64,000 nucleotides of DNA from an uncultured Lachnospiraceae bacterium. Lineage in GTDB: Bacteria > Bacillota > Clostridia > Lachnospirales > Lachnospiraceae. The stretch covers positions 62,001 to 126,000 of the forward strand of contig CAMUYA010000004.1 of assembly GCA_947164865.1 (NCBI GenBank). Direction: 5' to 3'. The position numbers and the translations under genes are program-made. Of this stretch, positions 9,897 through 18,882 are shown piece after piece. Within the stretch, counting starts at the first letter, position 1. Every line of letters begins with the position of its first letter. Below the pieces are notes generated by a model. That model ran no database searches and had not been told where the DNA came from. It saw nothing but the letters and a program-made list of their open reading frames with translations.

Positions 9897-11780
9897 TTGT
9901 TTGACATTCAGGAAGAATTAAAGAAGCTTCCGGGCAGCCCCGGTGTCTACATCATGCGTGATGAAGCCGGGGGCGTTCTTTACGTGGGAAAAGCCGTGAA
10001 TCTTCACAACCGCGTCCGCTCATATTTCAGAAAAAACGTGGGGCGCGGTCCCGCCATCGACAAGATGATATCTCTCATCGATCATTTTGAGTACATAATC
10101 ACCGATTCCGAGCTGGAAGCGCTTGTGCTCGAAAACAACCTGATCAAAGAATACTCCCCCAAATATAATACGCTCCTTAAGGATGACAAAACCTACCCCT
10201 ATATCAAGGTTACTCTCGGGGAGGACTACCCGCGCATCCTTTTTTCAAGGACCATGAAAAAGGATAAGTCAAAATACTTTGGACCCTACAGCAGTGCGGG
10301 AGCAGTAAAAGATACAATAGAACTGTTGAACAAGATATATATGCTGCGCACATGTAACAGAGTGCTTCCGAGAGATATCGGGATCGGAAGGCCCTGCCTT
10401 AATCATCACATAGGGCAGTGCACCGCACCCTGTATGGGATCTGTTTCGAAGGAAGAATACGCGGAGCAGGTTGCGGGTGCGATGGAATTTCTGAACGGCA
10501 ATTACAGGCCTATACTTAAAGACCTCGAAGAGAGGATGAAAAGCGCTGCCGAAGCTCTTGAATTTGAGGATGCGGCAAAGCTCCGCGACCTGCATGAGAG
10601 TGTAAAGAGTGTTGCGCAGAAGCAGAAGATAACCGATAATGACGGAGATGACAAAGACGTTATCGCGATGTGCAGGGACGGGGAAGAGGTCGTTGTCCAG
10701 GTATTCTTTGTGCGGGACGGAAAGCTTATAGGGCGCGAGCATTATTATATGACACACGTGTCGGAAGAAAAGCCGGAGGAGATCCTTCAGGAATTTGTAA
10801 AGCAGTTTTATGCGGGAACGCCTTTCCTGCCGAGGGAACTGATGCTCCAGTACGAGATAGAGGATGCGGAGCTTATCGAAAAATGGCTGTCCGAACGCCG
10901 CGGCGCAAGGGTATATATCAGAGTCCCCAAGGCGGGCACCAAGGAAAAGCTGGTTGAGCTTGCAGCCCACAATGCCGAGATAATCCTTACCCAGGACCGT
11001 GAAAAGCTAAAGAGGGAAGAGGGGCGCACCATCGGTGCGGTTAAGGAGATAGCATCGCTTCTAAAGATGGACGGTATCGAGAGGATGGAGGCATTTGATA
11101 TATCCAACACCAACGGATTCGAGAATGTGGCTTCCATGGTGGTGTTTGAAAAGGGTAAGCCGAAAAAGAGCGATTACAGGAAATTCAGGATAAAGACAGT
11201 GGCAGGCCCGGACGATTATGCCTGCATGAAGGAGGCTCTTACCAGAAGATTTACCCATGGGATCGAGGAAAACGAGGAGCTGTCAAAAAAGAGCATCGAT
11301 CCCGGCTATGGCAGCTTTTCCAGATTCCCGGATCTGCTTCTTATGGACGGCGGAAAAGGCCAGGTCAATATCGCATTGGAAGTGCTGGGAAGCCTTGGAC
11401 TTGATATAGCTGTTTGCGGAATGGTAAAGGACGACCATCACAGGACAAGGGGCATCTATTTTAACGGAGAGGAGCTCCCGATAGATGTGCACTCCGAGGG
11501 CTTTAAGCTTGTTACACGCATACAGGATGAGGCTCACCGCTTTGCTATAGAGTATCACAAATCCCTGAGGGGAAAGACACAGATAAAGTCCATATTGGAT
11601 GATATTCCGGGGATAGGGCCGGCAAGGAGAAAGGCCCTCATGAGGAATTTCCAGAGTCTTTCCGAGATAGCGCAGGCAAGCGCGGAGGATATAGCCGCCA
11701 TACCTGAGTTTACTCCCGCGTCTGCCGAGGCGGTGGTAAATTACTTCCGGGAGAGAAAACAAGGTACCAATAACAGCTGA
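9897..11780 (+). CDS. uvrC: Excinuclease ABC subunit C
   Basis: UvrC makes both incisions in nucleotide excision repair once UvrB marks the lesion. The N-terminal GIY-YIG domain ([22 protein letters not shown]), a cysteine cluster ([13 protein letters not shown]), the UVR segment ([12 protein letters not shown]), the RNase H-like C-terminal nuclease domain ([22 protein letters not shown]) and helix-hairpin-helix repeats ([13 protein letters not shown]) are all present. I chose the TTG at 9897, giving [16 protein letters not shown] as in relatives, because the GAGGTG at 9882-9887 then serves as its Shine-Dalgarno. The alternative GTG at 9885 lies inside that motif. Length about 627 aa, usual for the family. 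Confidence 0.93.
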   Translation: MFDIQEELKKLPGSPGVYIMRDEAGGVLYVGKAVNLHNRVRSYFRKNVGRGPAIDKMISLIDHFEYIITDSELEALVLENNLIKEYSPKYNTLLKDDKTYPYIKVTLGEDYPRILFSRTMKKDKSKYFGPYSSAGAVKDTIELLNKIYMLRTCNRVLPRDIGIGRPCLNHHIGQCTAPCMGSVSKEEYAEQVAGAMEFLNGNYRPILKDLEERMKSAAEALEFEDAAKLRDLHESVKSVAQKQKITDNDGDDKDVIAMCRDGEEVVVQVFFVRDGKLIGREHYYMTHVSEEKPEEILQEFVKQFYAGTPFLPRELMLQYEIEDAELIEKWLSERRGARVYIRVPKAGTKEKLVELAAHNAEIILTQDREKLKREEGRTIGAVKEIASLLKMDGIERMEAFDISNTNGFENVASMVVFEKGKPKKSDYRKFRIKTVAGPDDYACMKEALTRRFTHGIEENEELSKKSIDPGYGSFSRFPDLLLMDGGKGQVNIALEVLGSLGLDIAVCGMVKDDHHRTRGIYFNGEELPIDVHSEGFKLVTRIQDEAHRFAIEYHKSLRGKTQIKSILDDIPGIGPARRKALMRNFQSLSEIAQASAEDIAAIPEFTPASAEAVVNYFRERKQGTNNS

Positions 11781-11873
11781 AATATGGTACAATAAAAGGT
11801 GCGGCGCGGCAGGCGATAATAAGAAAAGCGAATTGTCGTTTGTCATAACAATGCAACCCATGAGGAATAATTT

Positions 11874-12821
11874 ATGGCGACTGTAAAACTCACTGATGTT
11901 GTTGAAAAGATGAAACTGGAAAACCTGACTCCGCAGATACCCATCGAAAAGATCAGGATCCACGAGCCGGATATAAACCGTCCCGCACTTCAGATAGCGG
12001 GTTATTATGAATACTTCGATGCGGCACGTATCCAGATCATAGGATATGTGGAATACTCTTACATGGAAAACGCATTGGGTCCGGAGGATCAGAAGGAAGC
12101 TTTTGAAAAACTGCTTGATTACCCCATACCTGCGATCGTATTCTGCAGGGGCTTAAGGCCGAATGAGCTTTTCCTTGAGACGGCAGTGAAGAAGGGACGT
12201 GCCATCTTTCTGACAAATGAGCCGACTTCCGCATTTACCGCGGAGATAATAAGATGGCTCAATGAGCAGCTTGCTCCCATGATGACAGTACACGGAGTAC
12301 TGATCGATGTATACGGCCAGGGCGTGCTCATAACAGGTGAGAGCGGAATCGGTAAATCCGAAGCTGCGCTGGAGCTTATCAAGAGAGGACACAGACTCGT
12401 CAGTGATGATGCGGTGGAGCTCAGAAAGATAAGTGACGAGCTTCTGGTGGGAACAGCGCCCGATATCACAAAGCACCTTATCGAGCTCAGAGGTATCGGA
12501 ATAGTCGATGTAAAGGCGCTCTTTGGTGCTTCTTCCGTCAGGAATTCCGCACAGATAGATCTGGTCATCCATCTTGAGGACTGGGACAGAGATAAGGATT
12601 ACGACAGGCTCGGGCTTGAAGATAATTACACAGAATATCTCGGTGTAAAGGTCGCAAGCCACAACATACCGATAAGACCCGGCCGTAACCTTGCGGTTAT
12701 CGTTGAATCCGCTGCGGTTAACTTCCGACAGAAAAAGATGGGATACAATGCTGCGGAAGAACTTTATAAGAGATTCCAGCAGAATCTCGCAAAGCGCGAA
12801 GAGGAGGAAGAGGAAGAGTGA
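11874..12821 (+). CDS. hprK: HPr kinase/phosphorylase
   Basis: Bifunctional sensor enzyme that phosphorylates, and dephosphorylates, Ser46 of HPr or Crh, controlling carbon catabolite repression. The P-loop GESGIGKS spans residues 155-162, followed by HRLVSDDAVEL, and the family signature LRGIGIVDVKALFG lies near 205. The N-terminal domain is complete; 315 aa is typical, and the end is a Glu-rich tail. The ATG at 11874 has GAGGA upstream. The gene ends in a GTGA overlap with the ROK kinase gene. Its likely protein substrate, with Ser46 intact, is encoded in the same cluster at 16531-16788. Confidence 0.95.
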   Translation: MATVKLTDVVEKMKLENLTPQIPIEKIRIHEPDINRPALQIAGYYEYFDAARIQIIGYVEYSYMENALGPEDQKEAFEKLLDYPIPAIVFCRGLRPNELFLETAVKKGRAIFLTNEPTSAFTAEIIRWLNEQLAPMMTVHGVLIDVYGQGVLITGESGIGKSEAALELIKRGHRLVSDDAVELRKISDELLVGTAPDITKHLIELRGIGIVDVKALFGASSVRNSAQIDLVIHLEDWDRDKDYDRLGLEDNYTEYLGVKVASHNIPIRPGRNLAVIVESAAVNFRQKKMGYNAAEELYKRFQQNLAKREEEEEEE

Positions 12822-13759
12822 AATACGCATTCGGTGTTGATATAGGCGGAACGACGGTAAAGATCGGTCTGTTCGAGGAGAATTCAAAAATAGTTGATAA
12901 ATGGGAGATCCCTACCGTTACGGAAAACAGCGGGGTAAGGATAGTGCCCGATGTAGCAGAGAGCATTCTTGCAAAAATGAAAGAGTGCGGAATATCGAAG
13001 GAAGATGTTATCGGGATCGGTGTCGGAGCTCCCGGCGCGGTTGACGATGACGGAGTGATGACGGGAGGAGCAGTGAATCTTGGATGGCCCGTGTTTAACC
13101 TCCGCGAGGCAATGGAAAAAGAAACCGGGGGCATACCCGTTAAGGCAGCAAATGATGCAAACGTCGCAGCATTCGGAGAGATGTGGCAGGGCGGAGGAGT
13201 AGGCTGCACCGATATGGTGGCCGTAACCCTCGGAACCGGAGTCGGCGGCGGGATAATCGCCGGCGGAAAGATCCTTGCAGGAGCTACGGGAGCCGGCGGA
13301 GAGATAGGGCACATTCATCTTGTGGATGACGAACCCGATGTATGCGGATGCGGCAACAGAGGATGTCTTGAGCAGTATGCTTCCGCAACAGGAATAGTAA
13401 GGCTTGCCAAAAGAAGACTTGCAGAGGATAACGAGCCCAGCGTATTAAGGGACGGAGAAGTATCCGCAAAGACAGTGTTTGATGCTGTTAAAGCGGGGGA
13501 TAAACTGGCAAAAGAGGTTGCGGAGAGATTCGGATATTACCTCGGAAAGGGCCTTGCAGCTATCGCGAATGTGGTTAATCCCGAAGTGATCGTTATCGGC
13601 GGAGGAGTATCGAAGGCGGGAGACATCCTTCTTTCATTCATAGAGCCCAGCTTCCAAAAGTATGTATTCCCACCATGCCGACATGCGAAATTCAAGCTTG
13701 CCGAGCTTGGAAATGATGCAGGTATCATCGGCGCTGCGGGAATGATCATAAACAAATAA
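12818..13759 (+). CDS. glcK: ROK-family glucokinase
   Basis: Phosphorylates glucose to glucose-6-phosphate with ATP in the cytoplasm. It carries the N-terminal ATP motif DIGGTTVKIGLF, the catalytic region AANDANVAAFGE, a glycine-rich loop (LGTGVGGGIIAGG) and the ROK zinc motif CGCGNRGCLEQYAS. There is no N-terminal helix-turn-helix, so it is an enzyme rather than a NagC-type repressor. The GTG start overlaps the hprK stop and has GGAGGAAGAGG upstream. In a cell that may rely on ABC transporters more than a PTS, this kinase would be a main entry point for free glucose, for example from GH94-type phosphorolysis; that is inference. Confidence 0.9.
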   Translation: MKYAFGVDIGGTTVKIGLFEENSKIVDKWEIPTVTENSGVRIVPDVAESILAKMKECGISKEDVIGIGVGAPGAVDDDGVMTGGAVNLGWPVFNLREAMEKETGGIPVKAANDANVAAFGEMWQGGGVGCTDMVAVTLGTGVGGGIIAGGKILAGATGAGGEIGHIHLVDDEPDVCGCGNRGCLEQYASATGIVRLAKRRLAEDNEPSVLRDGEVSAKTVFDAVKAGDKLAKEVAERFGYYLGKGLAAIANVVNPEVIVIGGGVSKAGDILLSFIEPSFQKYVFPPCRHAKFKLAELGNDAGIIGAAGMIINK

Positions 13760-13778
13760 TCCGAAGGTGGGAAAAGGG

Positions 13779-14687
13779 ATGCTTAGCCGCACGGTAAAAG
13801 ATACGATCATAGAATACGTTTCCGAAAAGAATGTCCTGTTTGACGAAGATCTGTCGAAGCATACAAGCTTTAAGATAGGCGGACCGGCAGATGCGTTCGT
13901 GGAAATAGAGAGCATAGAACAACTGACAAAGCTGTCGGAATATCTGGACAGGGTGGAAGAAAAATACTACATCCTCGGAAACGGAAGCAATACGCTCTTT
14001 TCCGACAGGGGCTATGAAGGAGTGATACTTCACATCGGAGGCGGTTTTTCCGGGATCACCGTATCGGGCATCCGGATAATCGCCAAGGCCGGAGCGGCAC
14101 TTGCAAAGGTGTCGAAGACAGCACAGGAGCATTCTCTTACAGGGCTCGAATTTGCCGCCGGCATTCCCGGAACGGTAGGAGGCGGCGTGGTGATGAACGC
14201 CGGAGCCTACGGCGGAGAGATGAGCTTTGTGGTGGATACCGTTAAAGCCATATCCCCCAAGGGAGAAGAGATCGAACTCGAGAATAAATCTCTGGAATTC
14301 GGATACAGATACAGTATTCTCCGCCACAGAGGATATGTGGTGACAGAGGTGTCATTTAATCTCAAAGAGGGAGACAAAGATGAGATCCGTGCCAGGATGG
14401 ATGACTTTAATTCCAGAAGGCGCGAAAAGCAGCCCCTTGAATATCCCAGTGCGGGCAGTGTGTTCAAAAGGCCGGAAGGGCATTTTGCCGGACAGCTGAT
14501 CATGGAAGCGGGAATGAGAGGCTTTCAGATAGGCGGAGCAAGGGTGTCGGATAAGCACTGCGGCTTTATCATCAACACAGGCCACGCCAGCGCAGAGGAT
14601 GTCACGGAACTTATAGATGAGATACAGTTCAGGGTTAGAGACCGGTTCGGCATTTTACTCGAGCCGGAGATTGAGATTGTGAGATGA
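13779..14687 (+). CDS. murB: UDP-N-acetylenolpyruvoylglucosamine reductase
   Basis: FAD- and NADPH-dependent reductase of the second committed step of peptidoglycan precursor synthesis, forming UDP-MurNAc. The FAD-binding motif HTSFKIGGPADAF is at about 27, followed by LGNGSNTLFSDRGYEG, the loop AGIPGTVGGGVVMNAGAYGGE, and PSAGSVFKRP with the catalytic Ser. I start at the ATG at 13779 with AAGGTGGG as ribosome binding site. The in-frame GTG at 13767 lies within that site and is less likely. The stop forms an ATGA overlap with rapZ, as in the murB-rapZ-whiA order common in Firmicutes. Confidence 0.95.
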   Translation: MLSRTVKDTIIEYVSEKNVLFDEDLSKHTSFKIGGPADAFVEIESIEQLTKLSEYLDRVEEKYYILGNGSNTLFSDRGYEGVILHIGGGFSGITVSGIRIIAKAGAALAKVSKTAQEHSLTGLEFAAGIPGTVGGGVVMNAGAYGGEMSFVVDTVKAISPKGEEIELENKSLEFGYRYSILRHRGYVVTEVSFNLKEGDKDEIRARMDDFNSRRREKQPLEYPSAGSVFKRPEGHFAGQLIMEAGMRGFQIGGARVSDKHCGFIINTGHASAEDVTELIDEIQFRVRDRFGILLEPEIEIVR

Positions 14688-15547
14688 GATTTGTAATCGT
14701 AACCGGAATGAGCGGCGGGGGAAAAAGTACAGCGCTTAAGATGCTGGAGGATATCGGGTTTTACTGTGTCGACAATCTTCCCGTATCGCTTCTGGACAAG
14801 TTTGCGGAGCTGATAGTTCAGCCCGGAACCGAGCTTTCAAAAATAGCCCTTGGGCTTGATGTACGTGCGGGAGAAGCTCTTTCCAAACTCCCCGGAGTGC
14901 TTGACAGCCTCGCCGAGAAGAACATACATGCCGATGTGATATTCTTTGAGGCATCGGAGGCCGCGCTGATAAGGCGCTATAAAGAGACCAGGCGCATACA
15001 TCCTCTTTCTCCCGAGGGAAGGGTTGAGGACGGCGTCGAGAAGGAAAAGAAGCTCCTCAAGGCGATCCGAAAGCGCGCGACCTATGTGATAGACACCACG
15101 AATCTTCTCACCAGAGAGCTGAAGGCCCAAATAGACGAGATATTTGTTAACGATAAGGCATATAACAACCTGATGGTGTCCGTCGTATCATTCGGATTTA
15201 AGTACGGCATACCGGTGGATGCGGACCTTGTCTTTGATGTAAGGTTTCTGCCGAATCCGTATTATATAGAGGAACTGAAGAATAAGACCGGACTTGATAA
15301 GGAAATACGCGATTATGTGATGCAGTTTGAGGAGGCGGGGATCTTTCTTAACAAGCTTGAAGATATGCTGGGATTCCTTATTCCAAATTATATCAAAGAG
15401 GGAAAGAGCAGCCTTGTGATAGCGATAGGTTGCACCGGAGGCAAGCACAGAAGCGTCACTCTTGCCGAAGGGATAAAAAGCCGCCTTGAGGATAAGGAAG
15501 GCATAGGGCTTAAGCTCTATCACAGGGATCTTAAGTATTACGCGTAG
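14684..15547 (+). CDS. rapZ: RapZ/YvcJ-family nucleotide-binding protein
   Basis: P-loop NTPase-like protein (TGMSGGGKSTALKMLEDIGFYCVDNLP at the N terminus) with the C-terminal RapZ signature CTGGKHRSV and DVRFLPNPYY in between. Length is 287 aa, as usual. In E. coli RapZ is an RNase E adapter for small RNAs. In Firmicutes (YvcJ) the role is less clear but involves nucleotide-sugar or envelope homeostasis. It is translationally coupled to murB and followed by whiA, but the yvcK/glmR gene often found between rapZ and whiA is absent. Confidence 0.93.
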   Translation: MRFVIVTGMSGGGKSTALKMLEDIGFYCVDNLPVSLLDKFAELIVQPGTELSKIALGLDVRAGEALSKLPGVLDSLAEKNIHADVIFFEASEAALIRRYKETRRIHPLSPEGRVEDGVEKEKKLLKAIRKRATYVIDTTNLLTRELKAQIDEIFVNDKAYNNLMVSVVSFGFKYGIPVDADLVFDVRFLPNPYYIEELKNKTGLDKEIRDYVMQFEEAGIFLNKLEDMLGFLIPNYIKEGKSSLVIAIGCTGGKHRSVTLAEGIKSRLEDKEGIGLKLYHRDLKYYA

Positions 15548-15581
15548 ACCGCCGGAGTTTGCGCTTAGTCGGGAGGATTGA

Positions 15582-16457
15582 ATGTCTTTCTCGGGAAACG
15601 TCAAAAAAGAACTGGAAGCCAGGATTCCTTCTGCGCGCCACTGCCAGCTGGCAGAGCTCGCGGGGCTATTCCACTTCTGCGGATATTTAGGCCGTTCGGA
15701 TGACGGAACAGTCTATACAGGCTTTAAGGCCGAGAGGGAAGGAATAGTCAGAAAAGGCTTTACATTGCTGAAAAAAACATATAATATAGTCGGTGATAAT
15801 CGAGAGAATGACGATTCGTTCAGGGAATTTTACACCAAGATAGGGGATCCGAACGATACGGTCAATCCGCTGATACTCAAGAATCAGTGCTGCCAGAGGG
15901 CTTTTTTGCGTGGAGTGTTCCTCGCGGCGGGCTCGGTAAACGACCCTTCCAAGGCCTATCACCTTGAAATAGTCTGTGGAACCGGAGAAAAGGCGGATCA
16001 GGTCAAAAAGATCATGAAGGACTTTGAAATAGAAGGCCGTGTGATCTCGAGAAGAAAAAGCTTTGTTGTATATCTCAAGGACGGTGAGAGCATATCACTT
16101 TTCCTGAGCGTAATAGAAGCAACCAACGCCCTGATGGAAATGGAAAATGCCCGTATCTATAAAGAGGTGAACAATACCGTCAACAGGCGCGTCAACTGCG
16201 AGATGTCAAATATCCGAAAGACGGTGGAGTCTTCCTCCAGACAGATCGAGGATATAATATACATAAGAGATCATTACGGATTTGAAAAGCTGCCGGAGAG
16301 CCTGGCCGAAATGGCGGAAGTGAGGCTCGAGTTTCCCGAGGCTCCTCTTTGGGAGCTGGGAGAAAGGCTTGATCCGCCGGTGGGAAAATCCGGAGTCAAT
16401 CACAGGCTGAGAAGGCTGGGTGATATTGCACGCTCTCTGCGTGGGGATGCAGACTGA
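15582..16457 (+). CDS. whiA: WhiA-family DNA-binding protein
   Basis: WhiA combines a LAGLIDADG homing-endonuclease-like N-terminal domain (ELAGLFHFCGYL, then LRGVFLAAGSVNDPSKAYHLEI near 108-128) with a C-terminal helix-turn-helix (LPESLAEMAEVRLEFPEAPLWELGE, GKSGVNHRLRRL). In actinobacteria it controls sporulation septation; in Bacillus it affects division and chromosome segregation. Length 291 aa. The ATG at 15582 has GGGAGG 5 bases upstream. It sits in the conserved rapZ-whiA-Crh/HPr order. Confidence 0.93.
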   Translation: MSFSGNVKKELEARIPSARHCQLAELAGLFHFCGYLGRSDDGTVYTGFKAEREGIVRKGFTLLKKTYNIVGDNRENDDSFREFYTKIGDPNDTVNPLILKNQCCQRAFLRGVFLAAGSVNDPSKAYHLEIVCGTGEKADQVKKIMKDFEIEGRVISRRKSFVVYLKDGESISLFLSVIEATNALMEMENARIYKEVNNTVNRRVNCEMSNIRKTVESSSRQIEDIIYIRDHYGFEKLPESLAEMAEVRLEFPEAPLWELGERLDPPVGKSGVNHRLRRLGDIARSLRGDAD

Positions 16458-16530
16458 GTGCGTGAGGGGACCGCAAGAGCAGAGTATTGGGTACAAAGCA
16501 AAATGCGGAGTTTATGAAAGGAATGAAAAA

Positions 16531-16788
16531 ATGAAGACGAGCAAGGTTACGGTAAAATTCGAAGGTGGACAGGAGGCACGCCCCATCGCGCTTCTCGTTC
16601 AGGAGGCAGGAAAATTCGACAGCAAGATTTACCTTGAGCTTGATAACAAAAAGGTGAACGCCAAGAGCATTATGGGAATGATGAGCCTCGGGCTTAAGGG
16701 AGGAGACGAGATTCAGGTATCGGCTGACGGAAGCGACGAAGATAAGGCACTTAAGAGCGTTTGCAGTTTTCTTGAGGGAGAAAACTAA
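16531..16788 (+). CDS. HPr-fold protein with Glu15 and Ser46 (Crh-like)
   Basis: An 85-aa HPr-family protein. Position 15, where true HPr has the His phosphorylated by Enzyme I, is Glu (GGQEARPIALL, E15, codon at 16573). Ser46, the HprK target, is kept in NAKSIMGMMSLGL (codon at 16666). This is the pattern of B. subtilis Crh, which has Gln15 and Ser46 and acts only in catabolite regulation with CcpA. The position straight after rapZ-whiA also matches crh in Bacillus. I infer a regulatory, non-PTS-transferring protein phosphorylated by the HprK encoded upstream. Start: ATG at 16531 preceded by GAAAGGAATG. An upstream in-frame ATG (16420) lies inside whiA. It could instead be the cell's only HPr-like protein. 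Confidence 0.88.
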   Translation: MKTSKVTVKFEGGQEARPIALLVQEAGKFDSKIYLELDNKKVNAKSIMGMMSLGLKGGDEIQVSADGSDEDKALKSVCSFLEGEN

Positions 16789-16803
16789 AGATCCGGTAGT
16801 ATT

Positions 16804-17703
16804 ATGAGAAAAAACAAAAAAATGCTTTTTGTTTACAATCCCAAAGCGGGAAAGGCGATGATCAGGACCAAGCTTGCGGATATTCTTGATATATTTACCG
16901 CAGGCGGTTATGAGATCACAATTGTTCCCACGAGAAGACACGGAGATGCAACCTCCATCGTAAAGAACCGCTCGGAGGGCTATGACGTGGTGGTCTGCAG
17001 CGGAGGGGACGGAACTCTTGATGAGGTTGTTAACGGCATGCTCCTTTCTGATCACCGCACGCCGCTAGGTTACATCCCTGCCGGCTCAACAAATGATTTC
17101 GCGGCAAGTCTGGCCATACCCACCGATATGCTCAAGGCTGCGCAGATCATAGTGGACGGTCAGGATTTTGCATGTGATGTCGGAAGCTTCAATGATACCA
17201 TGTTTATTTATGTGGCGGCATTCGGGCTTTTCAGCGAGATATCATACTCTACCGACCAGCAGATCAAGAATGCGCTGGGTCATACCGCTTATATATTGAG
17301 CGGGGGTAAATCGATCCTCAACGCACACGCTCACAAGCTTAAGATAATAGCGAACGGCGAGGAGATAGAGGATGTATTTATATACGGAATGATATCCAAT
17401 TCCCGCCAGGTCGGAGGGTTCCAGGGAATAATGGGACCGGATGTAAAGCTTGACGACGGGGAATTTGAAGTGACACTTATCAAGGATCCCAAGAATCCGC
17501 AGGAATTAAATACGATACTTGTGTCACTCCTTGAGAGAAACTTTGATAATGAGCTTATGTACAGCTTCCGCTCGAATGATATCATCATCGAGAGTGACGA
17601 GCCGGTGAGTTGGGCACTTGACGGAGAGGACGGAGGTTCTCACAAAACGGTGAGGATACGCACTCTTCCAAAGGCGATAGATATAAAAGTCATGTATCAG
17701 TAA
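16804..17703 (+). CDS. Diacylglycerol/lipid kinase family protein (YegS/DgkB-like)
   Basis: Cytoplasmic lipid kinase of the DAGK catalytic fold. The N terminus has FVYNPKAGK, the nucleotide motif CSGGDGTLDEVVNGML is near 80, and GYIPAGSTNDFA is near 96. A beta-sandwich C-terminal domain follows (GMISNSRQVGGF, DDGEFEVTLIKD). The usual reaction is ATP-dependent phosphorylation of diacylglycerol to phosphatidic acid, recycling lipid from lipoteichoic acid synthesis. That could connect with the LtaS-type protein at 1851-4550, but only by inference. Length 299 aa is normal. It lies 15 bases after the Crh-like gene. Confidence 0.88.
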   Translation: MRKNKKMLFVYNPKAGKAMIRTKLADILDIFTAGGYEITIVPTRRHGDATSIVKNRSEGYDVVVCSGGDGTLDEVVNGMLLSDHRTPLGYIPAGSTNDFAASLAIPTDMLKAAQIIVDGQDFACDVGSFNDTMFIYVAAFGLFSEISYSTDQQIKNALGHTAYILSGGKSILNAHAHKLKIIANGEEIEDVFIYGMISNSRQVGGFQGIMGPDVKLDDGEFEVTLIKDPKNPQELNTILVSLLERNFDNELMYSFRSNDIIIESDEPVSWALDGEDGGSHKTVRIRTLPKAIDIKVMYQ

Positions 17704-17756
17704 AGATGTTTTAAACTTGTTTTTGATGGATTTGTTTTATCAGGAGGAATCGGATC

Positions 17757-18623
17757 ATGTTAGTATCGGCGACGGATATGCTCAGAAAGGCAAAGGCAGG
17801 GCACTACGCGGTAGGTCAGTTCAATATCAACAACCTTGAGTGGACCAAGACTATCCTCAGCACCGCAAAGGAGCTCAGAAGCCCTGTTATTTTGGGAGTA
17901 TCGGAGGGCGCCGGAAAGTATATGGGCGGCTATGATGTTGTAGTCGGTATGGTGAACGGCCTGCTTAAGGATCAGAATATTGATGTTCCTGTTTCCCTTC
18001 ACCTGGATCACGGTACTTATGATCATTGTTATAAATGTATAGATGCGGGATTTTCGTCCATCATGTTTGACGGATCCCATTATTCGATAGAAGAAAATGT
18101 ACAGAAGACTACCGAGCTGGTTAAAGTGGCGCACGGAAAGGGACTTTCCATTGAAGCCGAGGTGGGCTCCATAGGCGGAGAGGAAGACGGAGTGATCGGA
18201 ATGGGCGAGGTTGCCGATCCCGATGAGTGCAAGCAGATCGCGGATCTGGGAGTTGACTTTCTGGCAGCAGGTATCGGAAACATCCACGGAAAATATCCCG
18301 CAAACTGGCAGGGCCTTTCCTTTGAAACTCTCGATGCGATACAGAAGCTTACCGGAGATCTTCCTCTTGTTCTTCACGGAGGAACCGGGATCCCGGCTGA
18401 TATGATAAAGAAGGCGATAGATCTCGGAGTGTCAAAGATAAACGTTAACACTGAATGCCAGCTTTCCTTCGCAGCAGCCACGAGAAAATATATCGAAGAG
18501 GGCAAGGATCTGGAAGGAAAGGGATTCGATCCCAGAAAGCTTCTGGCTCCGGGCGCACAGGCTATCCATGACACCGTCAAAGAAAAGATGGAACTCTTCG
18601 GATCGGTAGGAAAAGCGGACTGA
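17757..18623 (+). CDS. fba: Class II fructose-1,6-bisphosphate aldolase
   Basis: Zinc-dependent aldolase that cleaves fructose-1,6-bisphosphate to DHAP and glyceraldehyde-3-phosphate. It has the class II signatures SLHLDHGTYDHCYKCIDAGFSSIMFDGS (around 81) and EAEVGSIGGEEDG (around 134), the His ligand in GIGNIHGKYP, VLHGGTGIP, and GVSKINVNTECQ for phosphate binding. Length 288 aa matches the short class IIb subgroup. It has a strong AGGAGG 9 bases before the ATG and is followed by a large hairpin, so it probably forms its own unit. Confidence 0.95.
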   Translation: MLVSATDMLRKAKAGHYAVGQFNINNLEWTKTILSTAKELRSPVILGVSEGAGKYMGGYDVVVGMVNGLLKDQNIDVPVSLHLDHGTYDHCYKCIDAGFSSIMFDGSHYSIEENVQKTTELVKVAHGKGLSIEAEVGSIGGEEDGVIGMGEVADPDECKQIADLGVDFLAAGIGNIHGKYPANWQGLSFETLDAIQKLTGDLPLVLHGGTGIPADMIKKAIDLGVSKINVNTECQLSFAAATRKYIEEGKDLEGKGFDPRKLLAPGAQAIHDTVKEKMELFGSVGKAD

Positions 18624-18651
18624 TAAAAACCATATATTGTGGCCTTATTGA

Positions 18652-18696
18652 TATAGCCCCTCAATCCCTTGTAAATACTGGATTTGAGGGGCTATA
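18652..18696 (+). terminator. Long hairpin after fba, probable terminator
   Basis: Arms 18652-18667 and 18680-18696 pair over about 16 bp (TAGCCCCTCA with TGAGGGGCTA) with one bulge and a 12-base loop. No tight U-run follows, only an AT-rich stretch, so it may stabilise the mRNA end rather than terminate. Confidence 0.5.
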
Positions 18697-18829
18697 CGTT
18701 CATAAACTGTTCATAATTGTTTTAAATTATGTTTACCACGAAAACATTTTTTCGAAACTATTGACATTTATACTGTATTTCAAGAAAGGCGATAACGTCA
18801 TTCACAGTTAAATAACTTTTTCATAATAT

Positions 18830-18857
18830 ATGCCGAGGAACGCAAGTTTCTCGGCAT
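18830..18857. terminator. Hairpin between convergent fba and cyclophilin genes
   Basis: ATGCCGAGGAA (18830-18840) pairs with TTTCTCGGCAT (18847-18857) around a 6-base loop. It lies just past the cyclophilin stop on the minus strand. Flanking sequence is U-rich on neither side in a textbook way, so the termination role is inferred from position. Confidence 0.45.
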
Positions 18858-18882
18858 CCTCCCTTTTATGGGGGTTATTTTA

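Noticed and set aside
18761..18766. Perfect TTGACA between convergent genes, possible small RNA promoter
   Set aside because: No -10 element at 15-19 bases spacing; without that I cannot support a transcript.
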